DNA from: Yamagishiella unicocca | Lineage: Eukaryota; Chlorophyta; Chlorophyceae; Chlamydomonadales; Volvocaceae | Direction of reading: 5' to 3' | Length of the DNA stretch: 64,000 bases | NCBI GenBank assembly: GCA_003116995.1 | Contig: BDSL01000141.1 | Coordinates: 145,988-209,987 of the forward strand | Part shown: piece by piece, positions 1 to 16,360 of the stretch | How the letters are laid out: each line of letters starts with the position of its first letter | Numbering within the stretch: the first letter of the stretch is position 1 | Made by a program: the position numbers and the translations under genes | Notes under the pieces: generated by a model | What the model was told of the DNA's origin: nothing | Database searches by the model: none | Seen by the model: only the letters and a program-made list of their open reading frames with translations

Positions 1-986
1 TGCGGGGCATGGCATCGTCTGTGGACTATGGCAGCCATCAGGGGTACCCTATGCAGCTGAGGCTGACTGGCTGCGAGCCGCTGGGGTGAGGAATGGGTAG
101 GAGGGAGGCTGAGGGGGTTGCAGCGGCACATGCGTTCCAGGCCCTCACGTGTAGTTCGTTGACTTGATTGCGGCAATCAGCTAGCAGCCGTGCCTGCTGG
201 GCGACAAAATGCATCCTCACGATCAAGCCAAACATTGCAGAAGTTGTCGCGTTCGAGCCAGCTGGCAGGTTGGGGGCGGGCGGGAAGGGGTGGATGGGAT
301 GGTGTGTTTTCTAGCGAGCTGGACTGCAAGGCAAAGACGGCCTTCGGAACGGGCGATGAAATGTGGACAGATAGGCGGGGCTAAGCGTGGGGCTCTTACG
401 GGGACAAAAGCTTCGAGGCCGGCCCGGACAGCACCGCGTCCCGTGCCTCGCTGTGCTCCTGCTATGTGGAACGCATGTGGTTCCTATCGGTATCGCCCCG
501 ACTGGCCACATATCGACGCCCCTGCGGCACCCACCACCCTAATGCCTCCCCCCTGGTTTCCCTCCTGCTCTCCGACCCGCCAAGCACTCACAGGCACGGC
601 CCAGCGGCAAGGCGGCTGGGGCACAAAGGCGCCTCTCTCGCAGCGGCTGGCGCAGGTGAGGGCCGGGAACGTCGGTGCGGTGCGGGGAGGGGGGTCGGCA
701 AGGGAGTGGGTTTTTACCGGGCAGGTGCGGTGGCAGGGGACACGGCGGTGCTGGGGCAAATGCATCCGCACCACCGAGCTGTGCCACCGTAGATGCAAGA
801 TGCTGGATAGAAGGTCTCTTCCGGCAGGTACTTCTTGGAGTAGTCCTCAATCGCGCCAGGAGCCATCCGCGGGCCCTTCGCGTCTTGACACCGGCGGGAG
901 CCAGCCTGACGCAACTGGTCAGTGCGGCCCGTGCCTCGCATCGACGGTCCTAACATCCTCCGACGCTCTCTCTCCCCGCTCGCCAG
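1..986. other. Unresolved 5' region of the zinc-finger gene
   Basis: No reading frame here can be assigned with confidence. The first certain exon of the downstream gene begins at 987 right after an AG acceptor and without an ATG, so upstream exons must exist. One candidate is 594-655, between a CACAG acceptor and a GTGAGG donor, whose last codons are in phase 0 with the exon at 987. Its encoded peptide is not diagnostic. The translation start may lie in this stretch or before the window. Confidence 0.4.
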
Positions 987-6408
<5,422 letters not shown>

Positions 6409-7649
6409 GGACCGGGGCCGCGGAGTCCACAGCGCAGCGCTGCGCAGCTCGCTACTGCCAGCAGGCGGCAGTAGCGCCCCCTGCATCACCGTACCAGCTG
6501 CGTGCAGCTGCAGCCCAGGCCCCCTCCTGATGCCGGGGAGGGTTCCACACCTTCACACGCTCCGTGCGCTGGGGACGCGGGCGCCGGAAGCGGCGGCCCG
6601 GCAGCCCGGAAACAGTTGCGCATTGGGACTGCGCATTGGGACGCCCCGTTGCTGCTGGTTTCGGGGCTGACGCCGCAGCCGTTTGCAGGGCATGGCCATG
6701 AGCCATGAAGAAGTGCGTTTCGCGCTATAGAAAGGGGAGGGAGGGGCATCGGAGCATTGGGTGACGCCATTTGGTTTGACGGTGCCGAGTTGGTCAAGCG
6801 ATGCAGCAAGGGGCCGTTGGCAGGCCTGGCTGCACGGCAGGGAGGGCAGTGGTTGCCGGCACCAGAGGCGGAGGAGCGCCGGCACGACAGGCCCACCTCT
6901 TGTTGCCCTCTTGAGCCGCGCAGCAAGCATGGGCGTCTGAGGCCAGCCGAGGAGGATCCACCAGGGTCTGTAGCCGTACGGCAGGGTCGCGACAGGTGAC
7001 GTGGCGTGCATTGTGCGATGCAGGCATGGCGCGAGTTGCTCCGCCTCCCCCCCCTGTGGAGGGGGGCACGCAATCGTGGTGTGTTGCTGTCTGGCTGCAC
7101 CCCGGGGTGGCGCCGAGGGGGCGGCGGGGCTGCAGGCGCGGGAGGGGCCATGCATGCAGCGAGCGGGGGAGTGCGGCTGTAGGTCGCTGAGACGAGTCAG
7201 GAAGGATGGGTGAGCATATGCAGGGCTGCTGTGCAAGCAGACACATCAGGTACAGCGTATTTGCTTTTTTGCTGCTCGTTACGAATGGATGACAAACCAA
7301 CGAATTGCTCAGTACCTGTATGAGGGAGTTTGTGGCCTGGACCAGTCCGTGTGACTTGTGAACCACGCGTACAAGGTAGCGCTCGCGCAACCCGTCCATG
7401 ATTCCTACCGTGAGGGTCCGTTGCGGCGCCACCCCAGCCTGCTTACTACATAACTACTGTTCCCGAAGGGGATCTTGAAGTTCCCTTTTCTGCGAGGATT
7501 TACGTTGCAAAACTACACCAGCAACCGGCAGCCGAGAACGTGTCGGCGCCACCCCCATAGCCTCATGACAGCGTGCGCACAAGCACGAAGTGCGGTACCA
7601 TCAGCAAGGCTAATCTGGGCTTTAATTGTGACTTTCCCATCCATAACGT

Positions 7650-7654
7650 TGTAA
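7650..7654 (+). promoter_or_regulatory. Candidate UGUAA polyadenylation signal, zinc-finger gene
   Basis: This is the first TGTAA found after the stop at 6408. TGTAA is the usual poly(A) signal of Chlamydomonas-type algae. The implied 3' UTR of ~1.25 kb is long, so another cleavage site is possible. Confidence 0.4.
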
Positions 7655-8060
7655 ATATAACACTCGCAGCACATGTGCCCTTGACGACACCCCTCATCCA
7701 CACCTGGTAACTTCCCTGGTCTCTAACAAGACGTCCAACTCAAACGCAAACCCGGGACCGCTGCAAGCCCTTTCTCGTAACTGATCAACCAAGCAGAAGA
7801 ACCACGCACGCCGAGGAACAAATCGTGGTGTTAAGTACTCTACGACACCAACGGATTTGGTCAGAAGGGCCCTGCGACCCGACCTGAATCGCGAGGTTCA
7901 CACCTGTCGTTACGCCAACAGCATACAAGCAGAAACGCAAATGCCCTGGCTCCAGAACCAGCGTGCGTGAAACGTCCATGCTGGTGTTCGAGCTTGACAC
8001 CTGACCTTGAGAGTTCGGTACTTCACTCTTAATTGCACCATCATTGCATTGTCTCCTAAC

Positions 8061-8168
8061 GTGTCATCGTAGCAGTATCTCTTGACTGTGTCGTCATAGC
8101 AGTAACTGTCAACTTTATCATTAATGCAGTAACTGTTAACTGTCTCATCATGGAACCCGCTGTAACCG
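8061..8168 (+). repeat. 27-bp degenerate tandem repeat, four units
   Basis: Units of exactly 27 bases start at 8061, 8088, 8115 and 8142, with a decayed unit before 8061. The common core is GTGTCATCATAGCAGTAACT followed by GT(C/T)AACT. The repeat lies just beyond the poly(A) signal of the minus-strand gene. Confidence 0.75.
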
Positions 8169-8178
8169 TTATAACAAC

Positions 8179-8183
8179 TTACA
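8179..8183 (-). promoter_or_regulatory. UGUAA polyadenylation signal of the minus-strand gene
   Basis: TTACA on the plus strand reads TGTAA on the minus strand, 56 bases downstream of the stop codon at 8239. Confidence 0.6.
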
Positions 8184-8238
8184 ACGTCATCAGCATACCC
8201 TGCATCTAAACTTCCTTACCCTGGGGTCAGTCCTGCTG

Positions 8239-10141
8239 TCACTGCTGCTGCTGCCGCCCACCCGCCCCAGCCATTTCGCTGCTGCGCTCGTCGTGTGTGG
8301 AGTTCAGTGCAGCCACGTACTCCTCCAGCGTCACCGCCCGCCCCCGCCTGGTGCGCAGGCCTGGCCGTCCCGACCCCTCCCGTGCCGCCGCCGCCCCCGG
8401 CCATTCCTCGACGCCACCGCCGCCACACCCTTCCTCCTCTCCCTCCCCCTCCCCTCCCTCCTCCGTCACCAGCAGGTGCCCGTTGACACCATGCTCCTGG
8501 TTCACAACGAAGACGAACATCTCCAGGCGGGGCGAGTTGTCTTCGCCGCTGCCTCCCTGGCCGCCGCCGCCGCGCTCGCAGCTGCGTGTCCGCATCGCCT
8601 CCACCGCGGATTCCGCCACCGAGCGCCTCAGCTCCTCCCCCTCCGCCAGGTGCTGCCGCGGGTCGCGTGAGGGGTCGTGGATGTACGCCAGGCCGACCAT
8701 GTTGTCGTACGACAGCGCGGCGCGTAGCTCGTTCCACTGCCGCAACGCGACGGCTCAGCGGCGGCGGCGGCGGCAGTGTTAGCAGGGGGTAGCGTCATGG
8801 ACCAGCAGCGGACAGCAAAAGGAGGGCTAGGGTTCAGAGCTGGGGCCAGCAGGCGCGCGGCCGGCGTATTCGCTGCCGCCGTGTACCTTGGTACCCCGGA
8901 CGCTGCTCGCTGGGGCACGCCCACCCAACTGCCCCACGCCACCCACCGCCCCAAACGCCCTCATCGACACTGCCCTTTAAAGGCGCGCAGTGCGACCCCG
9001 CGCCTCGTCACAGACTGCACCGGCAGCCCCCAGCGACCCCAAACACCTCACTCCATCCCGCCCCCGCATCCCTTCACTGCGAACGGCGCCCACCTGTATG
9101 CCGCGCGCCTCCGCCTCCTGCGGCAGGTGCGGCAGCGGCTTGCTCTCACAGTAGGCGCGGAAGTCGAAGCCGCGGGTGCGAATGAAGTGCGCGGGTCCTG
9201 GGCCGCCGGGCCAGCAGTCGCAGTAGCTCTCAGGCGGCTGGCCCCCGGCCGCCTCCGCCTCGTCGGCCATGTCGTGGTGCACGAAATAGACGAAGGGGCC
9301 GCCCGGATGGCGCCGTTCAGGTGGCTTGGCCGCCTCGAGCCGCTCGTGCGACTCCCACACGAGCTCCAAGTCGTGCAGGGAGGCAAACACGGTGGAGCGA
9401 ACTCTCTCCTGGTCGCCTGCGCGGCAGGGAGGTCGAGAGTAAACCGGAGTTGGCAGGAGTGGGTGGTACGGAATTGGCAGGGGTGGGCAGTACGGAGGTG
9501 GGGGGGCCGGGCGGTACGGATCCAACAATGTTACGGTATCGCGAAGCGTGCGAGGGAGCGTGGGGCGCAACCAGGGGAACAATGCCGCAGCAGGATGGCG
9601 GCTTGAACAGCTGGTGGATTGGCGCGCAGCAATGACTGCAATCGTAATCGCCGCTGCCCACCGAAGCGCGCCACGCCGTCTGGCACGCGTTGACCCGTGG
9701 GTCGGTGTCTTAGGCCGTGGTAGAACAGGATGCTCCCGCTCATCAGCGTGTGGCTGCGGAAGTATCAAGGATCCGTTGCAGCGAGTACGCATATTTCGAC
9801 AAACACCTGACGTCCAAGGGCTCTCAGCAGCAACGAGTGAGCGAAGCCCAGTTACTCGCTGCAAGGCGGTTGAAGTCCGGCCGCAACGCGCTACGTCTGC
9901 GTAATGGCTCAATGCGCTCGGAAACGTCATACCTGTTTTTGAAGCAACCTGGCCGCTCGCAAATTTTAAACAATGGAATCGAGTGCAGCACAAGCCGGTC
10001 TTCGGAGTAGATTTGGAAGAGCTGCTCGGGTGAGGCCGCAACCGACCCGCCCCGGGTCACGGCAGCGCCAGCTACGCAAGCTGCAGCGGCGCAGCCGTCG
10101 TCGACACGGTTGCGGAGCTGCGGGCTGGGGCACGAGGCCAT
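8239..10141 (-). CDS. Uncharacterised protein, four exons
   Basis: Exons on the minus strand are 10141-9933, 9753-9662, 9416-9094 and 8736-8239. The junctions are phase-consistent GT-AG sites and encode about 373 residues. The ATG at 10141 (MASCPSPQ) was chosen because the frame upstream looks non-coding; in-frame ATGs further upstream are possible. I do not recognise the family. Distinctive segments are SPEQLFQIYSEDRLVLHSIP near residue 40, SGSILFYHGLRHRPTGQRV near 74, GGPFVYFVHHDMADEAEAAG near 133, and RGFDFRAYCESKPLPHLPQE in exon 3. Exon 4 holds a Gly/Glu-rich disordered stretch followed by a short C-terminal segment (VTLEEYVAALNSTHDE). No signal peptide or membrane segment is evident. Exon 2 is the least certain, supported only by phase and splice sites. 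Confidence 0.65.
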
Positions 10142-11103
10142 TGCTGCCAGGTGCCGTGTGCAGTGCGATGGAGGGCGGTTGAGAGCGGGGAACAAGGCAG
10201 ATCGATTGCTGATGTTACTGAACATGCGGCCTGAGCCTCGACAACAGCATGCGCTGAAAAAGAGGTAGCAGCAGGCGCCAGGCGACTTGGCTGAGAGGCA
10301 AGTCGGTCGATAGTCGTACATCCGCGGCCAACGACAGCCCTCGCAGCACCGGGCTGCCGTCATGACTGTACTTCAGCAGGAAAGCGAGAAGCAGCAACCA
10401 TCAAGGTCCGATGGACGGGCCTTCACGGTAAAACAAAACAAAATTTCGCGGCCGCGCTGGCCAAGCGGCCAACACGGCTGCCAGAAAATACATACAAACT
10501 CGATTTGCACACGGCACCCAGGTACCCCAGATGCGCCTCTCCAGAACACTCTCTACTGTGGAAGTAAGAATGGACATTCACATAATGTACAAACGGGTGC
10601 GCCCCGCCAAGAATGCGATCACGAGGCTGCCACTGTGTTACGCGCCGGAGACCTCATCCAATGGGCTAGGTCGCCTCCTTCCCGCTGCAACCTCACAGCA
10701 GACGCGCAACACCGAAGGACGGTGTCACGGAAACACCCACGACAGTGCGCTTGCTCATGTACCTAACACAGCTCTGCAAGCCGTTGGCAGCTTCAGCCAG
10801 TCGGATGAGCGTTCTCACACGTTCATCCCGTCGCAGCTGCACCTACATGCACCCTGGTGGCCAGGAGCCTGGCTTCCGCGACAGTACGTCACTCCCTGCG
10901 ACAGTGCCCCCCAAGCACACGTTGCTGCCCTGTCAACAGAGGCCGTAGACCGACGCTAGTGCCAGCCACGCCGTGCTCGCCACGCTGCGACCGGAGCGAA
11001 CCTGGCATCACGCAACCGCCAGTCGACCTGGCTGTAGTCGCAATTTTTAATTGCCCGGGTCGCTGCGCTGCGCTGCCATTTTAAGGTCAAGCCGAGCCGC
11101 AAC
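10142..11103. other. Intergenic region between two minus-strand genes
   Basis: It holds the promoter of the uncharacterised gene on its left side and the 3' UTR of the pfkB gene on its right. I see no further exon, tRNA or repeat. No clear TTACA poly(A) signal for the pfkB gene was found here. Confidence 0.5.
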
Positions 11104-13043
11104 TTAAAAGTCAGCGAAGTCGCCGGCGCCGAACTCCATGCGGCCTAGCCGCACCCGCAGCGGCCCCAGGTGCTCCGGCAGCTGCTGCACCAGGTCCTCG
11201 GCGTCCTCGTCAGACAGGTGCGGCCCGTAGCGGCCAATGACTGCACTGGCCACCCGCGAAGCAAACTCCCCGGCGGTGCGCAGGTCGTAACCCGCCAGCA
11301 CCGAGTACAGCCAGCCAGCCGCGTACGCGTCGCCCGCGCCGCACGTGTCAACAGGGCCTTGCGGCAGCCAGTACGGCGGCACCACGTGCAGCTCGCCCAT
11401 GGCGCAGATGTACGACCCCTTCGAGCCCGCTGTGACAACGGACATCGGACACAACTCCGCGAGCGCCATCGCCGCGCGCTCGCCATAGCTCCGGCCCGAC
11501 GACTCATCATCGGCGGCCCCCGCCACCTCCCCGTCCAGTCCCACCAGCGCCGCAGCCTCGTCCTCGTTTGTGAAGAGCATGTCCACTCCGCGAGCAACGA
11601 CGCGCAACATAGCGTCCCGGTGCCGGGCAACGACCCCCGGGTCGCCCGCCGTCATGACCACCTGCGCCCCCGCCGCGTGCGCCAGGTCCAGCACCTGGGT
11701 GATGTACTCCTCGGCGCCGGGCATCTCCCACAAGTAGCCCTCCACGACCACCATCCGGCTGGACCGTACGGCGGAGCGCAGGCGTTCCGACAGGGCCAGC
11801 GTCTCCGACGTGAAGAAGGACAGGAAGGACCGCTGGGCGTCCGGCGTTGTGAGCACCATGACCGTGCCTGTGTGGCCGCTGGCGCTGGGAGTCATGGGGC
11901 CCGGTTCTGCAATGTGCTGCTCCGCCTGGTGCTGGTGCTGCTGCGTGTCCAGAAGGCAGCGCACACCCGCTTGCCGCATTTGGCTGTTGAAGAACTGTCC
12001 GAGAGTGTCGGTGCCCAAGCTGCCACCAAGCAACACACGCATGTCCTTGCCTGAAGCGCGTGCAAGCTTCGCAACGCCGACCAGCGTGTTTGCAAGTGAG
12101 CCACCGGCGCTGACCTGTGTGGGGAGGATGGAGTGAACCCAAGGGGATGCTTGGGGATTCAGTTTGGAAGACGGTCAAACTCGTTTGCATTAGGCAGAAG
12201 GCAGTTTGGATTAGAGCAACCAACGGGTTGCGGGGGTGCAGGCCAACAAGCCGTCCCTTTCAGCAGGAGGCGGCACATGTAGGGAGCGCCGGCACGGCGC
12301 TTGCACTTTGACCGTGAAAAGCACCATTTGACAGGGAACCAGCTGAAAAGCTCAGATAATAACATACGTAGACGGGTGTGGCGTGGCTGCGTACGGATCC
12401 ACAACCTGCGTGAGGCCAATTTCGCACCTGGCTTGGCGCACCCATATCGTCTAGAGTCTCCATGACAGAAGCACGCTCATCAACTGTAATGACCCTGTGG
12501 ACATGAATACGGCATTTAGCGAAGTTAAAGATCGTAGGCGACAACGTCTGGATGTGACGGAATTCTGGCCACATGCCCAAAAGGCACCGTGACGAGGCAA
12601 CCCGTGACACGCACCCCAATTCTGCGAAACCAAGCGACTCAATCCATCGTAAGGTCTTTTCACATACTCGCGTCCGCACGATAAGGTCCTTGCCGCTTTC
12701 AATCGGCTCACCGTCGGCCTCCCTTTGGCACGTCGAACTGGCCAAGTAGCTCATCGTTTACGCTGGAGCTCCAATCTACAATAGCCTGGCCAAGCCCAAG
12801 GATGTCTGACGTGAAACCTCCCGCAGAAACAGGCGCTGGGCTGGAGCTGCTTGCCAGCGTCACAGGCTTCTCAATAGGAACTGCGGCTGCTGCATTCACG
12901 CTATTTATCCTTGGATTGATGCAGTTCAGCCTCAGGGCGAAGCCTCGCAACTGTGGCGCCGCGGTGCACCGCCGCCTGGCCGGCGGTGGCGCACATCGCG
13001 GCGAGGTCGATGCAGCTTCAGCGCAACGGCACGGAGCCTTCAT
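11104..13043 (-). CDS. pfkB-family carbohydrate/nucleoside kinase, probably plastid-targeted
   Basis: Exons are 13043-12712, 12494-12428 and 12114-11104, giving 469 residues. All junction phases fit, and the joined peptide reads KGGRRVITVDERASVMETL across the first splice. The ribokinase/adenosine-kinase fold is shown by the N-terminal GGSLANT motif (about 137-143), the NxxE-type FTNEDEAAAL segment (about 314-323), and the C-terminal signature DTCGAGDAYAAG at 389-400, whose GAGD aspartate is the catalytic base in the family. The family phosphorylates a hydroxymethyl group on a sugar or nucleoside using ATP. The substrate cannot be read from this sequence. The first ~60 residues are rich in Ala, Ser, Arg and Pro with few acids, like an algal chloroplast transit peptide. 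A Gln/His-rich insert (about 190-200) is unusual. It is transcribed divergently from the transporter at 13498. Confidence 0.88.
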
Positions 13044-13497
13044 TGTTACAGATTTCAAAGGAGATGTGAGAATGACGCTAGATCTTGGCCGCCGCAGCCG
13101 GCCTACTATGGGCCAAGACTGTGGGTGAACATCCCTATACCGGCCTTACCGTACCGTCGTACACTTTCTCCGATGCAACAGCTGTCCAGTCGACCAGTCA
13201 GACAGTTGCGGAGCTGCCTCTGCCTATGGATGCGCGAAATGTATTAACTAACACTGTTTCACGACGCCGAAACACACCGGTAGCCTTTTGAGATATTTCC
13301 TTTAAGCCTTCACATTGCGTCTGAGGGTCGCTCTAGATAATTTGGAAATAATAATTGCAAATATGGTTGGTAGCAAACGCACTTTCCTTGTCTGATTTCC
13401 ACCCTAGGACTGAATCGCCGGCCAGCTTATACTTTCGTCCGGGGCCTTACTCTACGTTTCGCGTTTACTCACGCGCTTGCGTGAGAGTTGATGATTC
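13044..13497. promoter_or_regulatory. Divergent intergenic region shared by kinase and transporter genes
   Basis: Only 454 bases separate the two start codons, so both promoters must lie here. The region turns AT-rich at 13290-13440, unlike the flanking coding DNA. No TATA box or named motif could be assigned with confidence. Confidence 0.5.
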
Positions 13498-15694
13498 ATG
13501 CTCGTTACAGGCGTAGCACTCGCAGCGTGTGCCGCCCTGACGCACACGGCGATCGACTCGACGAGGAAGTATGCCGGCAGCATCCTCGGGATTTCTTCGG
13601 ACGGTCTCGTAACAGTGCCTGCGATCCTTGATATGGTGATATCATGTGGTGGCGTCGCAATAACGGGCCGTTGGAAGGGGACCGTCAAGCACCCGACCCT
13701 CTTCGTGTCAGCCACGCTCACCTCCTCGCTGCTGCTGCTGGTATCGCGCTACATGTACCAGCGCGCAATACAGCTCTCACCGCTCAGCCTCACCATTCCC
13801 TACCTGGCATTCACGCCAGCAATCCTGATTGCCACTGCGTATCTTTTCCTCGGTGAGTATGCTGCAAGTGGGCGGGGGAGCGAGCCCCCTCTCCCCGGGA
13901 TTCCTCACATACCCCCCGGGCTGGAAGCTAGGGGGAAAAGGCTCTGCAGGGCGCGTCTTGTAGGCAAGGGGACGTTCAGGGAAGACAAGGTTGTGGTTCG
14001 AGGGGAAGATCATGAGTATTATTTGCGGCGGCCCGCAACGTGTCAAGATGAGTCGTCACATCTGGCCGACCCCAGTTTCGGGACCGTTGCTTGTCACGGC
14101 TGCTCTACACTTGCGTCGTTCAACCTACCGATGGACGCTGCGGCAGCGGTGGGGGCTCCGAAGCCACAGCACCGCACGTGACCGAACCAGCACAGCGCCG
14201 GCACGACGTGCGGATATCATTATTCCGTGTACGGCCCCAACGGCTGTTGCATGCTTTTGGCTGCACGCCTCCACGCCCTCCGCCGCTTCCATTCCTGGTC
14301 CCGCCCCTGTTTCCGTGCACGGAATACAACTGCCACGCACTGCCCCTCACCTCTCCGCCACGGCTGCCTGCGCCCTCACAAACCTCCCTCAGGCGAGCTT
14401 CCTAGCCCGAGCGGTGTCATCGGCGTCTCGGTTGTTGCTCTGGGGGGCTACCTGCTCAACGTGAAGGCTGGCAGCAGCGGCAGCACTGCGGCGGGGGGTG
14501 CGGTCAGCGCCAAGCCAGGGGACGGCACGGCGCAGGTGCAGGTGTCAGCGACGGCCCTGACGGGCCCTCCCACAGCAGCCGCAGCTGTGGCGGCGGCTGC
14601 CGGGCTGCTCATGCAGCGCTCCGCGTCAAGCGCCACGGTGGGGGACTTGGAGTCCGGGCCGGGGGGGTCGCTGGGGGCCCCCAAGCGGGCAGCCAAGCCA
14701 TCGCAGCACAGGCGCATTGGGAGCACCGTGGACCTGCTGCGGCAGCCTCAGCTGCTGGCCTGGCAGCAGGAGCCGGGGACGCTGCTGATGATCGGTGGGT
14801 GGCTGCGTGGGGGGCCGGGGGGGTGCTGGCCGAAGCGGTGTGGTGCGATGTGATGTGGTGCGTGCATTGGCGCTTTGGCGGCCGCCCACCTAGCGCAGAG
14901 GCATCGTAGCAGCGAAATAAACCGCCAGTCCGCGACCGCGGGAGAGAAAGGGGTTTGGGAGTCGTGTGGATGGGCTGCAGTCCGATACGAACGCGACTGC
15001 AAGGCGTCGGCCGTTGTGCGCCCATTGGGCAGCGAGGGAGGGGTCGCAAGCGCTGCGTTCCTGGTTGCCTCTGCTGGACGCCGGTTCCCCGCTATGTGGG
15101 TCGCCCGAATTGGCCCCATGCGCCAGCTGGCCAAAATGCTGTAGTGCTCGTGGGTGTGCAACGTAAGGCGTACCTAAAGTATGCCTCAGGCAGGGCGCGA
15201 CCATGTGATTTTCAGCCGCCTGACAGCTGCCCAACCCTCCCTGGACCGCCCGTGTTCATTGCCGCGCAGGTGTCGCCATCATCTGGTCGGTGACTGCCAC
15301 CCTGGATAAGCTGGGGGTGATGACGGGGCCCTCCATCTGGGTCTACTTCGCAGCCCAAAGATTCGTCATCGGCGCCGCATCGCTCGTGTACATCCTGTCC
15401 GTGTCTCCGCGCCTGCTGCTCCTGCTCCGAGACCACTTCTGGGTCCTGCTGGCCATCTCAGCGCTGGAGATCGCAGCGGTGCTGTTCTTCCTCCTAGCCG
15501 TACGGCACTTGTTGGTGTCGTACGTGGTCGCGATAAAGCGCTGCAACGTCCTGTTCAGCGTGCTGCTCGGCGCGTTGCTGTTCCGGGAGAGCGTGGGCAG
15601 CCGCCTGCCGTACGTGTTTCTCATGATGCTGGGCATGACGGTGATTGTGCTGGAGCCGGGGGCACACAGCTTCGTGCACAGCCACACCAAATAG
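13498..15694 (+). CDS. Drug/metabolite transporter superfamily (EamA-like) membrane protein
   Basis: Exons are 13498-13852, 14393-14794 and 15270-15694 with matching phases, giving 393 residues. Exon 1 encodes a run of hydrophobic helices, including TLTSSLLLLVSRYMYQRAIQ and SLTIPYLAFTPAILIATAYL, a pattern of paired helices typical of the DMT superfamily. Exon 2 starts with one more helix (GVIGVSVVALGGYLLNVKAG) and then a soluble Ala/Gly/Ser-rich loop of about 100 residues. Exon 3 encodes the second EamA half, ending with the GALLFRESVG/LPYVFLMMLGMTVIVLEP region characteristic of the last two helices. About ten membrane segments are expected. Substrate and membrane are unknown; relatives carry sugars, nucleotide sugars or amino acids. 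The long central loop is larger than usual for the family. The start ATG is the first in frame before the first helix. Confidence 0.82.
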
Positions 15695-16360
15695 GGGCAG
15701 GGGCTGGCTTGCGGGGAGCTCCGTACGGGATGTGTTAGGCTGATATCCGGGGTAGCTCAACTTGCTCGGCCGTAGTGAGTGGGCGGTGCAATGCATGCAA
15801 GCGCAGTGATGAGCGGGGCGGGCTGCACTGATGGGGTGAGAGTGGGTGTGGAGCAGCTGTGTGGGGAGGGTAACAAAACAATTAGGTGGCATCTGCACGG
15901 GCCCCGTTGGCCGAGCGGGTGTTGAGGCATGGATGAGACGATTTGCAGACCTGCATCTGTGCATACACGTGCATGTATTGATATAAGACTAGTTACGTGG
16001 ATACCAGTTTATTTTCCATGCCGTAACTGGTGATGGCTATGGGCTGTCGAACAGATAACCGGTGGAGACAAGTGGCCTATGATAAGTACGGTGAAGTTTG
16101 TCGTGCGTTTCTTTTCCACAGACAAATGTACGGGATGTACGTTTTTCCCACGGTTAGGTGACTAGCAGCCAGTGCTGCATTACAGGGTCGTTTCAGACCA
16201 CGCATGTAAACTTAGACTCAACTGCCCACTAACTGATGGTAATCAAGGCCTCGCCCGCAACGGCCTGATGTGTCGTCGATTGGGCTTCTTGGAACCTGAA
16301 TCTGGCCGCCGATTCGTCGCCACAGCTCAGACGAGCAGTTAATCTGTAACGTAGGCCTCG
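15695..16360. other. Intergenic: transporter 3' UTR and U-box gene promoter
   Basis: No exon is supported. A TGTAA poly(A) signal for the transporter lies at 16205-16209, leaving about 150 bases as promoter for the U-box gene. The segment from 15900 resembles the 5' half of a tRNA only superficially. Confidence 0.5.
16205..16209 (+). promoter_or_regulatory. UGUAA polyadenylation signal of the transporter gene
   Basis: This TGTAA lies about 510 bases after the stop at 15694 and before the next start codon at 16361. Confidence 0.5.

Larger units (their letters stand above)
6409..8238. other. Convergent intergenic region (3' UTRs)
   Basis: No coding exon is supported. The zinc-finger gene enters from the left and the unknown minus-strand gene ends at 8239 on the right, so the tails converge. 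The first TGTAA on the plus strand is at 7650-7654. On the minus strand TGTAA (TTACA at 8179-8183) lies 56 bases past the stop of the next gene. From about 7440 the composition becomes more AT-rich, and a 27-bp tandem repeat lies at 8061-8168. Confidence 0.6.

Noticed and set aside
15901..15975. tRNA-like start (GCCCCGTTGGCCGAGCGGG)
   Set aside because: It resembles the acceptor and D-arm of a class II tRNA, but no anticodon arm, T-arm (GGTTCGAAT-type) or matching 3' acceptor strand follows.
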